Source of the DNA: Moniliophthora roreri
Taxonomy: Eukaryota; Basidiomycota; Agaricomycetes; Agaricales; Marasmiaceae
Assembly: GCA_001466705.2 (NCBI GenBank)
Contig: LATX02000184.1
Span: forward strand, 496,001 to 560,000
DNA length: 64,000 bases
Direction of reading: 5' to 3'
Of this stretch, positions 1-11,354 are shown in pieces. The notes beneath the pieces were generated by a model. The model saw only the letters and a list, made by a program, of their open reading frames with translations. It did no database searches and was not told the DNA's origin. The stretch's first letter is position 1. Each line of letters opens with the position of its first letter. Made by a program: the position numbers and the translations under genes.

Positions 1-3000
1 TCTACGGAGTTCAGTAAAGATATCACGTTGAAGAAGTGCGGACTAACTTCGTTCTCAGTAAGATTGTTGAGAAAGTAGGGAAAGAGTCCAGAAATATGCA
101 AAGGTTCCGCCCAAAGTAACGACGGAGTCGTCTGGATCAGTAGGTGCAACGCGACCAAGGCACCTTTTTGATTCTCCCGTAAGGCCTTGCGAGTGAAGAT
201 GGAAAGGAAACCTTTGAATAGGTCGACTGCGCAGAGCTGCGAACAGGATGAGCCGAGCTTACATGGAGTGGGAGGTATATTACCTGAAGGATCTGTTCTC
301 CGTTCAATATGAAGTAAGACTCCATGATGTTCAACAAAGATCCAAGAAGATCCAAATTGGTTTCTAGTAATCGAATCGCGGTAGGTAGAAGATTAGAAAG
401 GGAAGGGTTTCCGGTAGTGGCTGACGTTGTGCTGCGCATGGCTTCTTTCCACAGGAGAGCGCCATCAGTGTCCAAGTTCATCTGCATAGAACATGAATAG
501 GAGTTCTAGGAGTAGAGCCTAAGGCCTACCCCTTCATTCATGGATTCCTCAATCAAAGGCACGACAGTTCCAGAGAGTGAGGTTGAGTGTGGGCCAATTG
601 CCTGAATTGAGACTCAGAACCAGTGAACAAGAGAAAAGACTGAAGGCGAACTTTGACCAAATTCGTCATCGTAACCAAAAGAGAGTTTTTGAAGAGCCAA
701 TTGGTTCCCGCGTCGATCCCTATAACAAAAGACCGTTACCAATGAGCATTACACTCGTGCAAATGGATCAACCCACATAGTCCAGGCAACGGGCCAGTGA
801 TAGCCGGAACTATAGGAACCATCTTCACCACAAAGTCAGTTTCGGTAGGAAAGGAGAATAGGAATAGCACACTTCAGGTCCCGCACGTTCAATCACGACG
901 TTAAGTGCGTCGTCGACGCGACGCTTGCTGTCAAAGCTATCAACCTCAGCTATCAAGTTCATTAACTCTGTTACTGCAGTGGGAAGGTAAGGCCTGAAAG
1001 AATCCATCTTGAACTCCAACGTCTGCTCAAAAAGATGTGTCACCTTGCTGTAGAGAAAAATGAGGAACCGACTGACATCTACGCCCTCTCTGATAGCAAC
1101 ACCGGCAGTCAGTCGCACAACTGCATCGGTACCTTCACCTTGGTCGCCCAGAAGATGGACTAAAATTTCCCATATCCTGGGGTTATTTGGGTCGATGCAG
1201 TCGTCTGACATTAACTTCCCCAACAACCATGCGATCCTTCTCTTGAGAATAGGCGCGCTGGGGTCCAAACTTAATGAACCATTGAAAACGACGAGCTTAA
1301 GAACACAGTACCTTCCTTTAGTATCTCGTGCTTCAATGGTAAGCGTGCCATTGACCCAAGGAAGGAATCGAATAATATCCTTTAGTCTTCGACAGCATCG
1401 CCCAAGCGCACAATACAATGCTTCTTTTTGTAAGGTACTATCGAGATCAGTCGCTGGTTGCTCTGATCACAGGGAAGTAGGTGAGATGGTCATGCACAGT
1501 ATGTATCGGTGCTCACCGGCAACCTGAGCGAATGTAGCTTGCAAAAGGGGAGCAACATAATCCGGGTACTGGTTTGATACCTGTAACAAAACCCTCTCAC
1601 TGCAAGCCTAATGAAGATTGTCAGTCCATGCGGACTGAATATCAATAAAACCCTTACGCGTAGCTCGTATTCCCAATGCTCATTCTCTGTTTCCTCCGTA
1701 TTTACCCACTCCTCAGGATCTGCGAGCCAGCTTTCCAAGTCCTTGGCGTTTAAGGGCAGGAAGCGAGTGACGATGAGCCTTACGGCATCCTCAACGAAAG
1801 TCTGTGACAATGCTATTTCGCTCTAAGTAAAAGAATGATGAGACAGTCAGTAGGCTTACTGTTCCTGTTGGGAGTGCCATCTCTGCGGACGGCGGTATAT
1901 TGCCCGAGTGTATCCTTGAATATGACCATACCTTGCACGAGAAACCGGACAGGGAACAGAACGTGGTTGTTATCTACAGTGCACGCTCAGTGAGGTTTTA
2001 GAACTCGATAAACCGGTACTCACCATCTATTGAACCAGGTGGAGCATCGGCAGCTTGCGTGATTTGATTCCAATAGAATAGAACAACGTCAGCAGAGCCG
2101 GGGATCTCGACGAATCGCTTGGGAGAAAGGGAGCAAAGACGACGGAAGAATTTGCCAAGGTGCCGAATGTGTTTTGTTAGACGGTCAGTAAAAGGTGACG
2201 CCTGTGGCCCATTTGAGCTTATGATCGAACTCCTCCACGCTACTAAAGATCTAAGCTGTTCCGCCGAACTATTGAAAACTTTATAAACCTTGAAATAAGT
2301 GAGCGACAGGTCAAGGGGGATATTGGTACGGCTTACCCATGCGCAAGCATTTTCAGATTCTGTGGGCGCCAGCTTTTCACTTCTCTGCCACAACCAACTT
2401 GCGACATTACTTAAAGATTTATAGACAAGATCCGTCAGGAGCAAGTCTATGAAGGCTCTTGGAGACTGTGTCGGAATTGGTGATTGCATAGGGAGAATGG
2501 AGGAAATGCGAGTGAAGTAATTGTAAAGTGTTTCGTGAAGCTGTGCGACTACCTACAGAGTGCGGTCAGTTTCTACTGGAGCGGTGTAATTCCACGTATA
2601 CTCACTTTGGTCATCGATTTAACACCGCCTAGCATCTTCATCGCGGAGAGTTCTTTCAAGACTGCCCTCAGCATCTGAAAGGCTCTCTGTAGCTTTATTG
2701 CCACGTCGGGTGTATCATTATTCATAGTATAGCACTGCGCCAGGCCTTGGTCAAGGACACTCAAGAGGTCTGAAATTAGAGAAGGCCTTCCAATCATTTT
2801 CATGATGCAGTAGATTCCGAGGCACGAAGAGAGGGCATACCATTGATCTGGGTAGTCATATCTGGCTATCCGACCCACGGAAAGCTGCATGCACTTTGCA
2901 ATCTATGCCCTTCGTTAATGCAATGCTGAAACGACGGTTCATGTTTACACACCGTTTCATCCTCCTCACCTAGGAACACTAACATTCGTGAGCGAATCGC

Positions 3001-3368
3001 TGCTCTATGAGCGTCGCTTTGTACTCTAAAACAGATCTCATACCGTCAATTACACATTCAAGTCCGGGTCAATCAGCTTACTTTCGCGATTTCCATGCTT
3101 TCAGAGCCTCGTTTTTGAACTGAATGCTAGCTTGCTGTCGCACAGGCAACGGTACTGATCTCTCCGCCGCAATCTGATGTAGAGCGTCAAATACGCCAGA
3201 TTGTTGAAGGATCTCCTTGAATCGTTTCGCAGAGGCTTGAATCTGATTAGGATCTGAGGAGGTAGCTCCCGTCATTACTGAGTACAACTCCGCCGGGGAG
3301 ACATCCTGAGTCACAACGCCTTGGGCAATAGATGGGTTGGCATTCATCATGAGGGTGCACTTGAGCAA
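1..3368 (-). CDS. Importin-11/Kap120-type karyopherin (partial, C-terminus off the left edge)
   Basis: Importin-beta family transport receptor that would carry cargo through the nuclear pore. The N-terminal exon (about 3078-3368) has the usual importin N-terminal layout: residues around QIQASAKRFKEIL, then VRQQASIQFKNEALKAW, the conserved helix that precedes the Ran-binding segment. A later exon reads IAKCMQLSVGRIARYDYPDQ, as in importin repeat 2. Further downstream FLPLNAKDLESWLADPEEWV with a following EHWEYELR is the hallmark block of importin-11/Kap120 rather than importin-beta1. Coding continues to base 1 (LTENEVSPHFFNVISLLNSV), so the C-terminus lies outside the window. About eight exons are visible. 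The exact start is uncertain: the ATG at 3368 is followed by three more in-frame Met codons within 36 residues. Assignment to the Kap120/IPO11 class is from recalled motifs, not alignment. Confidence 0.85.
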
Positions 3369-3546
3369 TAAGGCAAAGGTCCAAGCTCAATGCTAGAGAT
3401 GGCAATTGAAAAAGAAGGGGTCGTCACGGCGTGTGACTAGTCGCGATAGGGTCGCGATGCTTCCTTGTTTATTACTCACACGGAGTGTATCGCTCAACTC
3501 AGTCTTCACGCGTCGATATACCCCAGAATCTCTCGGAATCTCTGAA

Positions 3547-5643
3547 ATGGCTCGATCCAAGGCTCAGGAGGACGAAATTGTCGAAGACTCTGAGCCAGAG
3601 CGGGAAGCGTTGAGACAGGAGCTGAACAAATTGCGGGGTTCGACATTGTCTTCCAGCGACAAGGGCAAGCAGAGTCTCAAAGATGACAATGAAGATGTTG
3701 AGCAGGCAGATGTTATAAGTGTCATAGAGATTTCTGGTGCGTTCCCTTGAAAGGCGACTCTTTGTCTATCTAACCTTGGATTTAGACGACAGTGTAACAG
3801 TGCCACCCCCAGCTCAAAAGGCGCGTCAAAAAACTCCCGAAGAGATCAGTGTTCTCGATATTAGCTGTGCGTATTGCGAAATACTCGTACCCGATCATTT
3901 CTCACAACGCATGCAGCAAGCTCGTCCTCTGCATCACCAGCCTTACCTCCAAAACCCACGACATTTACAAGCGAACCAATAGTCCGTGTTACAAACGAGT
4001 CTGATGGTGCCATAGATGATCTTCCTTCAGACGACGACCTACCGTCACTTTTTTTGTCCAATTTTGCTTTTGCGACGTCGAACAAACCAGGAGGAGTCAA
4101 GTCAACCGCGACAGTCCGAAACTTTGCCACCCTTGCTGCTTCAAAGAACACTTCCAGTGGCATACCTGAAAAGAATGCTCCGAAGAAACCTCCCCGTTGC
4201 ATCATTCACAAATTCGCCGAACAATTCACCGATGAACAGCTATCTCGTTTACTCAAGTGTGTCGCTTGTGATGTCCGCTGGACCGTACGAAAGAGTGCTT
4301 CTCAGAAAGTGACCCATATACGTTCCTGTGCGAAAAAGAACGGTTTTCAGGATGAGACTGTCTGTCGGCTCATTCGGAAGGAGCTAGAGAAGGTCCTGCC
4401 GGCGTCATCGGGTGACAAAGGAAAAGGCGAGGCTGAAGTCGAGCCTCTCGCAGAGACTATATTCAACGAGATGGTACATGATGCGGCCCCAAAGAAGAGA
4501 ACAAAACGTCAGGAGGTCGTGACGACGTTGAAAGCTCTCAGCGAAACAAGGAGTGCCATTCTAGACAGAGCAAAGACTATCTTTGCGCAGAACAACCATG
4601 CTTATCATGCTCGCCAGCAAGAACAAGTCCTACCATCTCTCGGTGGCCTTCCGTCTACATCCGGTTTTGGTGTGAGCGGACTTGGTCGAACCAAAGGACG
4701 ACAACAGTCGATATTTAGCTTTCCATCCTCACCTGGAAAAGAAAGTAATGATGGCGACCACATCTTCCCGATGCTCAGAGCCACCCGCCGCTCTCCCAGC
4801 TCTCCTGTTCTCCACACATCAGACGTTGCTAATGTGGAAACCATCACACCCAAGGAGTCCAATCCCGTAAGTTCATGTGCATCATTGAATGCAAATATGT
4901 CTGATAACTCACAGAAATCCTCTACTCCCCTTGTCTATATCTCCTCAAGCTCAAGCGACGACCCTCCAAAACGCTTGAAGACAGCGAAAAAGAATCAGGA
5001 GAAGTCGCCTTCCACGTCTCACGTTACACCATTGCTTGAGGAAGAGGAACGTCAAATTTACGATGAAGCGGAAGACCTGTTCCATAAACGTAATGCCTAT
5101 CTCCACTACGAACCACACCAATCAGTTACTACCTCTTCCAACGTAGACCAACCGACAGACCCCTTCCCTACAAAGGATACCCTAATCACCTCTCGTGCTT
5201 GCACGACTACTTCTGCCACCGGACCTTTCATTATCCCTAAACCCGTCACACCGAAGAAACGTAGGCGACGTGACGATAAGGCGAAAGCGTCTGGTAACGT
5301 TCAATTTGATGAAGCCTGGGAACAGCGTCTTAAGAGAGATATTTTGGCGGACACGGAGCTTCACCTCCGGATCCTACGTTACGAGGTAATTTCAGTTCAG
5401 CCCTTTGAGTTGACTGTGATAAATCAACCTTCAATATAGCCTCTTCCCTTCAAACGCTTTTTGCGAATGGCTACCAATGAATCCGAGTCTACAGCAAACA
5501 GTAAATTGAAAGAGCGCCTAAAACATTTTCTTGACAAGCAGGTAAGATTTGCCTACTGCTTTCACAGACGTGATATCAACAAGTGAGCACAGGCAATCAT
5601 TTTTTATGACGAGGAAACCACCGGTAGGAGAAGACGACAATGA
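3547..5643 (+). CDS. SLX4-like structure-specific endonuclease scaffold subunit
   Basis: Probable regulatory subunit of the SLX1-SLX4 nuclease, which cuts branched DNA at stalled forks and recombination intermediates. Exons read as 3547-3736, 3786-3866, 3917-5385, 5440 to about 5541, and a short last exon ending at TGA 5641-5643, giving about 630 residues. The middle has a zinc-knuckle-like CVACDVRWTVRKSASQKVTH with the fourth ligand Cys four residues later (C-x2-C...H-x3-C). The extreme C-terminus, RLKHFLDKQAIIFYDEETTG, matches what I recall of the conserved fungal SLX4 tail that binds SLX1. The rest is Ser/acidic, low-complexity and probably disordered, as usual for SLX4. The N-terminus (MARSKAQEDEIVEDSEPERE) is acidic. 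Bases 4867-4914 (GTAAGT..CAG, 48 nt, no stop) may be a further intron. SLX4 sequences diverge fast, so the name rests mainly on the zinc knuckle and C-terminal tail. Confidence 0.6.
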
Positions 5644-5752
5644 CTGTATACTACAAAGGGAGGATTGTATTTATTGGGTATCTCTACTGTAATATGCACC
5701 TGTTGAAGGCTCTATCGTTAAATACGTAAGTAAGCAAGTAAGAATTTGTCCA

Positions 5753-7767
5753 CTACAAAGCGACATCCGACAAGCCAGCAACTTCTATGACCCCTCCAAT
5801 GAGATGCAAACTACCCGTCACTAAGACGTCCACAGGCCCCTCCCCGTTCTTCTCTAGTCCTCGCACCACTTCAACAGCATGCTCGATTGAGGGCAATACA
5901 TGCATGTTCTCCTTCGGGAACTCAGGGTGGATCGAAAACCAGGCTTCTGCTAGCTGATTCTGCATCTTTAGCTCTGCGAGATCAGCCTCTGGTATGGCTA
6001 CCGCTGTCAGATCTGAACATCCTATCAGTAATCATTCAAATGAGGGGTGCCTTGGAACTGACCTCCTTTGAACTTTCCGCTGGCATAGGTAACGTTGGTG
6101 CAGAAGATGACATGACTGAAAAGGTCTTTTCCGGCGTCTCCTAATCCGTAAAGCTTTAGTTGGGCATTGGCCGTTGCATTCACGGAGGTCAAGAATGAGC
6201 CTCCTGAACGACCGCTTGTACAATTGAAAATCAATACTCGCTGCGCTGGTTTTCTAGGATGCATATCGTTAGGGGACATGAATTGAGAAGCCGGGAGGGC
6301 ACGCACAAGGCAGCTGGTTCGGACAATAATGCTACGCCAGGACTGATAAACCATTGCATGCAACACTCCAGACTTTCTGTCGTGTGTGCGCCATCTAGAT
6401 ACCAGGAAGTCCGAGTGTGCAGCGGATCGACAACAGTCTGACAACGTCCGGGCCACTTGGCTTGTTCGAGGCCAACTTTGAATGATTCAGGAAGACCTTC
6501 CGTATCGTTGAAAGAAGCTTGATCTCGTAAGAAGGCCTTCGCCAGGTGGAAAGCGAGTGTTGCATTTTGTACCTGGTGGTTCCCTGCGAGGCCTAGTATT
6601 GAAATCAGCCTTTTACTTCCGGAAGGGAAAGACGAGAGAATGCTTACCCAGTTTGATGTTAGCGAGTTCAGGGACCAAAGGTGTAGCTATGAATTCAGAT
6701 GCCTGGTAGACAATTCAATACGAAGCTAGTGAAAGAAGCATGTTCTTACTTTTAACTCTTCTGCCCGTTGCTTCAGAACGGTCATGCCTTCTTCAGGTTG
6801 ATTGACTGTCAAAGCCGGAACTCCCTCCTGAGGTTCAATGAGAACATATTCCTTGAAATAGAGTGTAGGCCGACCTTGTATATACCTCCCTTCTGCCAGG
6901 CAATCTCTTTCAAGGTCCTCCCGAGGACGAAGACATGGTCAATCCCGAGGGCAGTGATTCCAGTAACAATAGGCTTTGGTACGATATTGGTACTATCATA
7001 AGTGCCGCCAACTCCGACTTCAAGGACGGTTGCGTCGACTTTCAAAGCGAGAAAAGTATGGAAGGCCATCAAGGTAAGAAAGCGGAAGTATCCTGGCATT
7101 AGTGACGTGCTTTCGCGCTCTCTCTACCGATACTTTTAGCATAATTACTTTTAAGCAATCTTAAGGGATGTACCACTGTGTTATCTTGAAGCCTATCCCA
7201 CACTTCAAAAAAGAACCTTGTGAAATCCTCCTCTGGCAATGGACGACCGTTAATGCGTATTCTTTCCCGCACTGCAACAAGGTGTGGAGACGTGTACAAG
7301 CCTGCAGAACCAGGTAAGTCCAAGGGTAAGTGAGATGGAAAGAGAGTAACCCACCGACTTTCCATTCCGGTTTTGCACGACGCAAGATAGAGTCGGTGAA
7401 AGCGCTAGTTGAGCCCTTGCCTTTGGTCCCAGTAATATGTACGACATTGAGTGTATTAAGGTCCTCAGGCTGTCATCTACTCTCAACGTTGTGACCTAAA
7501 GAAGAGGCGATACCCGCACAGACGTACGCGATATCCTATCCGCCCAAGGTACTCCAACATTTCCGGTATGGCCAGAGCGCTCAGAGTCCCTCCTGAGGCT
7601 CGAACGGCATCCAGAGTTGCTGCGTTAGATTGAAGGGAGTTCAGGTGGTCGATGGCATCCTTGTATGATCTCGTAGACATGGCCGCTCGCTGAAGTCGAT
7701 ATGCAAGGTAAAATGGAGGAGAAGATAGATGGCGAAAAGTGGATACCCTGATAGCAATTTGCCGCAT
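5753..7767 (-). CDS. Folylpolyglutamate synthase
   Basis: ATP-dependent ligase that adds glutamate residues to folates, keeping them in the cell and in mitochondria and needed for methionine, purine and thymidylate synthesis. The Mur-ligase P-loop is clear: VVHITGTKGKGSTSAF, encoded near 7400-7460. It is followed by GLYTSPHLVAVRERIRINGR and, in the central domain, DATVLEVGVGGTYDSTNIV and GITALGIDHVFVLGRTLKEI, all FPGS signatures. The C-terminal exons (5753-6450) hold LIFNCTSGRSGGSFL. The stop is TAG at 5753-5755. Two in-frame starts are visible: Met at 7767 gives an Arg-rich, acid-free N-terminus (MRQIAIRVSTFRHLSSPPFY) typical of a mitochondrial presequence, while Met30 at 7680 (MSTRSYKDAIDHLNSL) begins the conserved enzyme. 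The gene diverges from the BRCT gene across about 200 bp. Confidence 0.93.
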
Positions 7768-7970
7768 TGGAACGGCGGCATTGATTGTCCTTAAGCAAAT
7801 TTTTATCTAAATCAAAACTCGGGAGCACGTGCAACTGCCACGGGTCCGAGCGCGTTGGTTTGTTTCTCTCATCGATTCTGATTCATTGTTCATCGTCCTT
7901 GCGTTGTGTATAACATTCATATCACTTGCTCATTTTATTTATTCCTTTGAATCTATCTTCCATCATCTTC

Positions 7971-8845
7971 ATGGACCGTTATTTTCCGAGTACCAAGTCG
8001 CGATCTATCGACAAGACGAACTCGACACACTCAACAGACAAGACTTGCGATACAAGATATAAACCTTATACAACGGATAAGAATGGTCGGAAAACTCATA
8101 GGTATGTCAGGCTTAATGGTTTAAAGGACTGATAGTTGACGCATTTCTAAAGACTTTTATCAAAGCTTGATTCCGAAGCCGGAGATCCTCCTCCGTCGAA
8201 TTCGACACTCACGAAACTTGTGTTGAAGACCTTGAAAGACGAGAGTAATCCAATCACTCATTCTGACATCGGTCTACGCTCAGGTACGCTCTTTCCAAAG
8301 TACTTTACATTGAAAGCTAAAACAAATGAATTCAGACCATGTTGTGTCAATGGTTGGCGGTCATCAACATTCCGAAGGAAAAGGTCGTTATCGCGAGTAC
8401 TTTGAAGACAGAAACCGCAAGCTTTCCGTACAAAGTACAACGTCGTGCATTAACAAAGACTCTAAAGGAGTCCTACAAAACGTTCGAGCTTATATTGACG
8501 GTTTTTTGGATAACACGACCGATATCGAAATGAAGCGTATCGTTATAGAGGCAGGTGGTCAGATACTGTGCGTTTCGCCCTGCTCTTTTTCTTGCCTTCA
8601 ATCTAATATTCGTTTCGACATCTAGAGCAACAGCATCTGGTGCTACCCACATTTTAACATCTCAGCCCCTGAGCGGATCGAAAACTCACAAGATACTCAC
8701 CAAGAAAGCCCGGATACACGTTCACGTTGTGAGACCCCAGTGGGTTTTCGACAGCATTGAAGCGGGAAGGAGACGGCCTGAAAGAGATTATACCATCATC
8801 AACGACAACAGCATAAAGAGCCTACGAGATATGTGGCAGAAATGA
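7971..8845 (+). CDS. Small single-BRCT-domain protein
   Basis: Four exons: 7971-8101, 8153 to about 8285, about 8337-8568, and about 8626-8845, for roughly 235 residues. The C-terminal half is one BRCT domain: VRAYIDGFLDNTTDIEMKRI, then IVIEAGGQIL, ATASGATHILTSQ and VVRPQWVFDSIEAG with the invariant BRCT Trp. BRCT modules bind phosphopeptides or DNA ends in DNA-damage signalling. The spacing and the terminal VVRPQWVFDSIEAGRR resemble the BRCT of REV1, but there is no polymerase domain: the reading frame stops 22 residues after that motif. The N-terminus (MDRYFPSTKSRSIDKTN) is polar, basic and unlike anything I recognise. It could be a truncated relative of REV1 or a separate small adaptor. 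The start is the first ATG that keeps the exon 1-2 frame. Confidence 0.7.
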
Positions 8846-9259
8846 TTTGTTCACGAGACACATCGCGCCATGCTGGTCGCCGCGTCCCTTTGTTCAAATT
8901 GTTGTACCTAATATTGGAAAGACATATTTCACCGAGCTCGGTTCCGCTGTCGTTCGATGCCCTGCTTGGTCGGCCTTCCAGACATACCATTCTTCCCCCC
9001 ACTGAAAGTCGATACAGAACCACAGAACATTGTTCTTCGTTTATTGCTCTAGCCCTCGAATTACTCCACCGGTTGCCCCTGCCCCACCATCATCAACTCG
9101 TGATGACGGACCGTGGAGGAACATGGTCACCTGGTGTCGCGTATGTATTGAGAACAGGCGCATTTGAATTTGAAAAATGGTGTTGCTTCCACTCATTTAA
9201 ACCCTCCCAACCACTCTGTATCGCGAGGATCCGCTCACCCACCTTGTGCTCTATCCGCG

Positions 9260-10861
9260 ATGGCTTTCGGCATATTGATTGCACTCCTTATTTCAGGTCT
9301 ACTGTCGAGTTCGGTCGCCACCTGCGACGATACGAGGAAATCGACCACGGTGAGTTCTCCTACTGCGCTCCAGATTCCTGAAGTTGACGCGCTCATATTG
9401 CTGATGGGCCAGGCGGCCATCAAACTCACTGCGCCAGATGGTTCCGCGCGAGCAAACTTCATCACAGTAGGCGCGACGTTGACGCACTTCTGGGTCAAAG
9501 ACAAAGTGAACAGCCTTTCTAAATGTGCATCTCCCGATAGCTGATAGTTCATCGTTGAACAGGAAGGAGAATTCCGCGATATTGCGATTGGCTTTGACAA
9601 TTTGGTGAGACCGTCTCTTCAAGTTCCATATCGAAGCAACTGAATGCCCCATAGACCGAGTACGAGACCGCGGAAGCGGGGACACTGTACTTTGGGCCTG
9701 TAGTCGGGAGGTCTGTCACTGCTCTACATTTGCACCTATCTGAAAGCTCAATTGTTTCCTGTCAGGTATGCCAACCGCATCCGGAATGGAGCCTTCACTA
9801 TCCCCATCTCCAAAGATGCGTCAGGTCCTGGGGAGTTCTTCAAAGTTCCCAAAAATGATAATAACGGTTAGTGCCGGCTTGGATGGCGAAAATGAAAGTT
9901 AGCCTGATATGCCCTTGGATTAGGGACCAACTCTTTACATGGAGGGTTCGACGGATACAATACCCGAAACTGGACCATCATCACTCAATCCGATAACTCC
10001 GTCACTTTCAGCTTAGTGGACGCTGATGGAAAGGAAGGATTCCCTGGTTTCGTCTTCAACACGGTAAGCGTCTGTTTCTTTGAAGCGGTTTGTCTGAGGC
10101 TATAACCACTGCAGGTGACCTACACTCTCGATGCCGATTCGAGTTTCAAGATCAGCATGCGTGCATTCGCAACCGAGGAAACGCCTATCCTACTCAGTGC
10201 TCACAACTTTTGGAACCTCGAAGCCTACAAAGAAAGCGAAGATCTGGTATCCCATTATGTTCAGTTCAACTCTTCGCGATTCGTGGCTACTGATGGCAAA
10301 TTGATACCCAACGGGAACTTGACTGAAGTTGAAGGAACGCCAATGGACTTCAGAAAAGCGAAATCGTTGGGTGGAAGCATTCCTGATACTGCAGAGGCAG
10401 AATTTTGTGGTACAGGTAACAAAGATCTCCTTCTGAAGGGAGTGTGGTTGGTTGATCATCGGATATTCAGGTTGTGTTGGCTTCGACAATTGCTGGATTT
10501 ATGACAACAACACCGAAATAGAACCAATCTTCTCTGTCTGGAGCACCAGCTCTGGCATCAGGTGCGTATCGTGTTTGTATCGGTAGTGCACAATCAACTG
10601 ATTGCTGCTTCAAGGCTGGACATCACCACCAATCAACCTGCCCTTCAGATTTATACTTGCAACGGTTTCAACGGAACCATCCCTCGCAAACGGGAGCAAG
10701 GTGGTCCAAACTCGACATACGGCCAACACTCTTGCCTTGTCATCGAACAGGAATCGTATATCGATGCAATCAACAATCCCGAGTTTGGCATTGACCAGAT
10801 TTATGGACCGAATCGCACGTATGAATGGGAAGCAGAGTATAAATTTTCAGTGGTGCAATAG
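9260..10861 (+). CDS. Secreted aldose 1-epimerase (mutarotase)
   Basis: Interconverts alpha and beta anomers of hexoses. The protein begins MAFGILIALLISGLLSSSVA, a strong signal peptide, so this copy is probably extracellular or lumenal, unlike the cytosolic GalM used in the Leloir pathway. Family landmarks in order: GATLTHFWVKDK near the N-terminus, GRYANRIRNGAFTI, TNSLHGGFDGYNTRNW with the substrate-binding His, FPGFVFNTVTYTL, LSAHNFWNL with the catalytic His, and near the C-terminus LVIEQESYIDAINNPEFG with the catalytic Glu. Five or six short introns were traced. The one at 9350-9412 is 63 nt and has no stop. Several N-x-S/T sites fit secretion. The stop is TAG 10859-10861. The start is the ATG directly before the hydrophobic segment; in-frame codons further upstream would mask the signal peptide. 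Confidence 0.9.
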
Positions 10862-11354
10862 TGGTAGTGTACAGAGATGTGTCCATGTCAAAAAGTAATT
10901 TGATATCTGGAAGTGATGGGTCAGTATAGGGTTTAGGATAAAATGGTAGCGAAAGAGTGGAGATCAGGACGCCCGAGCGTATAATAGGGCGCCAGGGAAT
11001 TTTTCGTCAATGCGTGCCAATGGCACGCTTGGTCTGGTGCACAGCAAAAAAAAACTCATCACAGGACGAAGGAATGAAAACGGGACTCACTGAACAGTGC
11101 CATCCGTTTGTCTACAGAGCAAATCGTGGTTGGGACGAAGAGACGGAAACACTGAATAAAAATTTTCATATCCACTTAAATCCCACGAACGGCCTTCCTA
11201 ATTAGGCGAAACATAGCACCCACACTGACCTGTCACCGATTCCTACATTAAAACCTGAATGACGATCCTTCCCTATCCTCATTTTTAACTCCCTGACGTC
11301 TCGGTTCTCAGCGAAATATCGACCAATACCTCTCGTTCACGAATTTCAAGCTCT
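10862..11354. other. Intergenic region, no gene seen
   Basis: About 490 bp between the mutarotase and EFR3. I see no convincing reading frame, tRNA-like internal box or long repeat. The 3' part is rich in C and T and should hold the EFR3 promoter and leader. Confidence 0.5.

Noticed and set aside
1060..1527. 155-codon frame on the + strand
   Set aside because: Antisense to the importin-11 exons, with no motif and a composition typical of a reverse shadow.
8339..8533. Alternative frame through the third BRCT-gene exon (MLCQWLAVINIPKEKVVIAS)
   Set aside because: It looks protein-like, but only the other frame joins both flanking exons and yields a full BRCT domain.
8833..9381. 182-codon frame on the + strand linking the BRCT gene to the mutarotase
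   Set aside because: It overlaps both neighbours in other frames, has no domain, and its last part translates the mutarotase signal-peptide exon out of frame.
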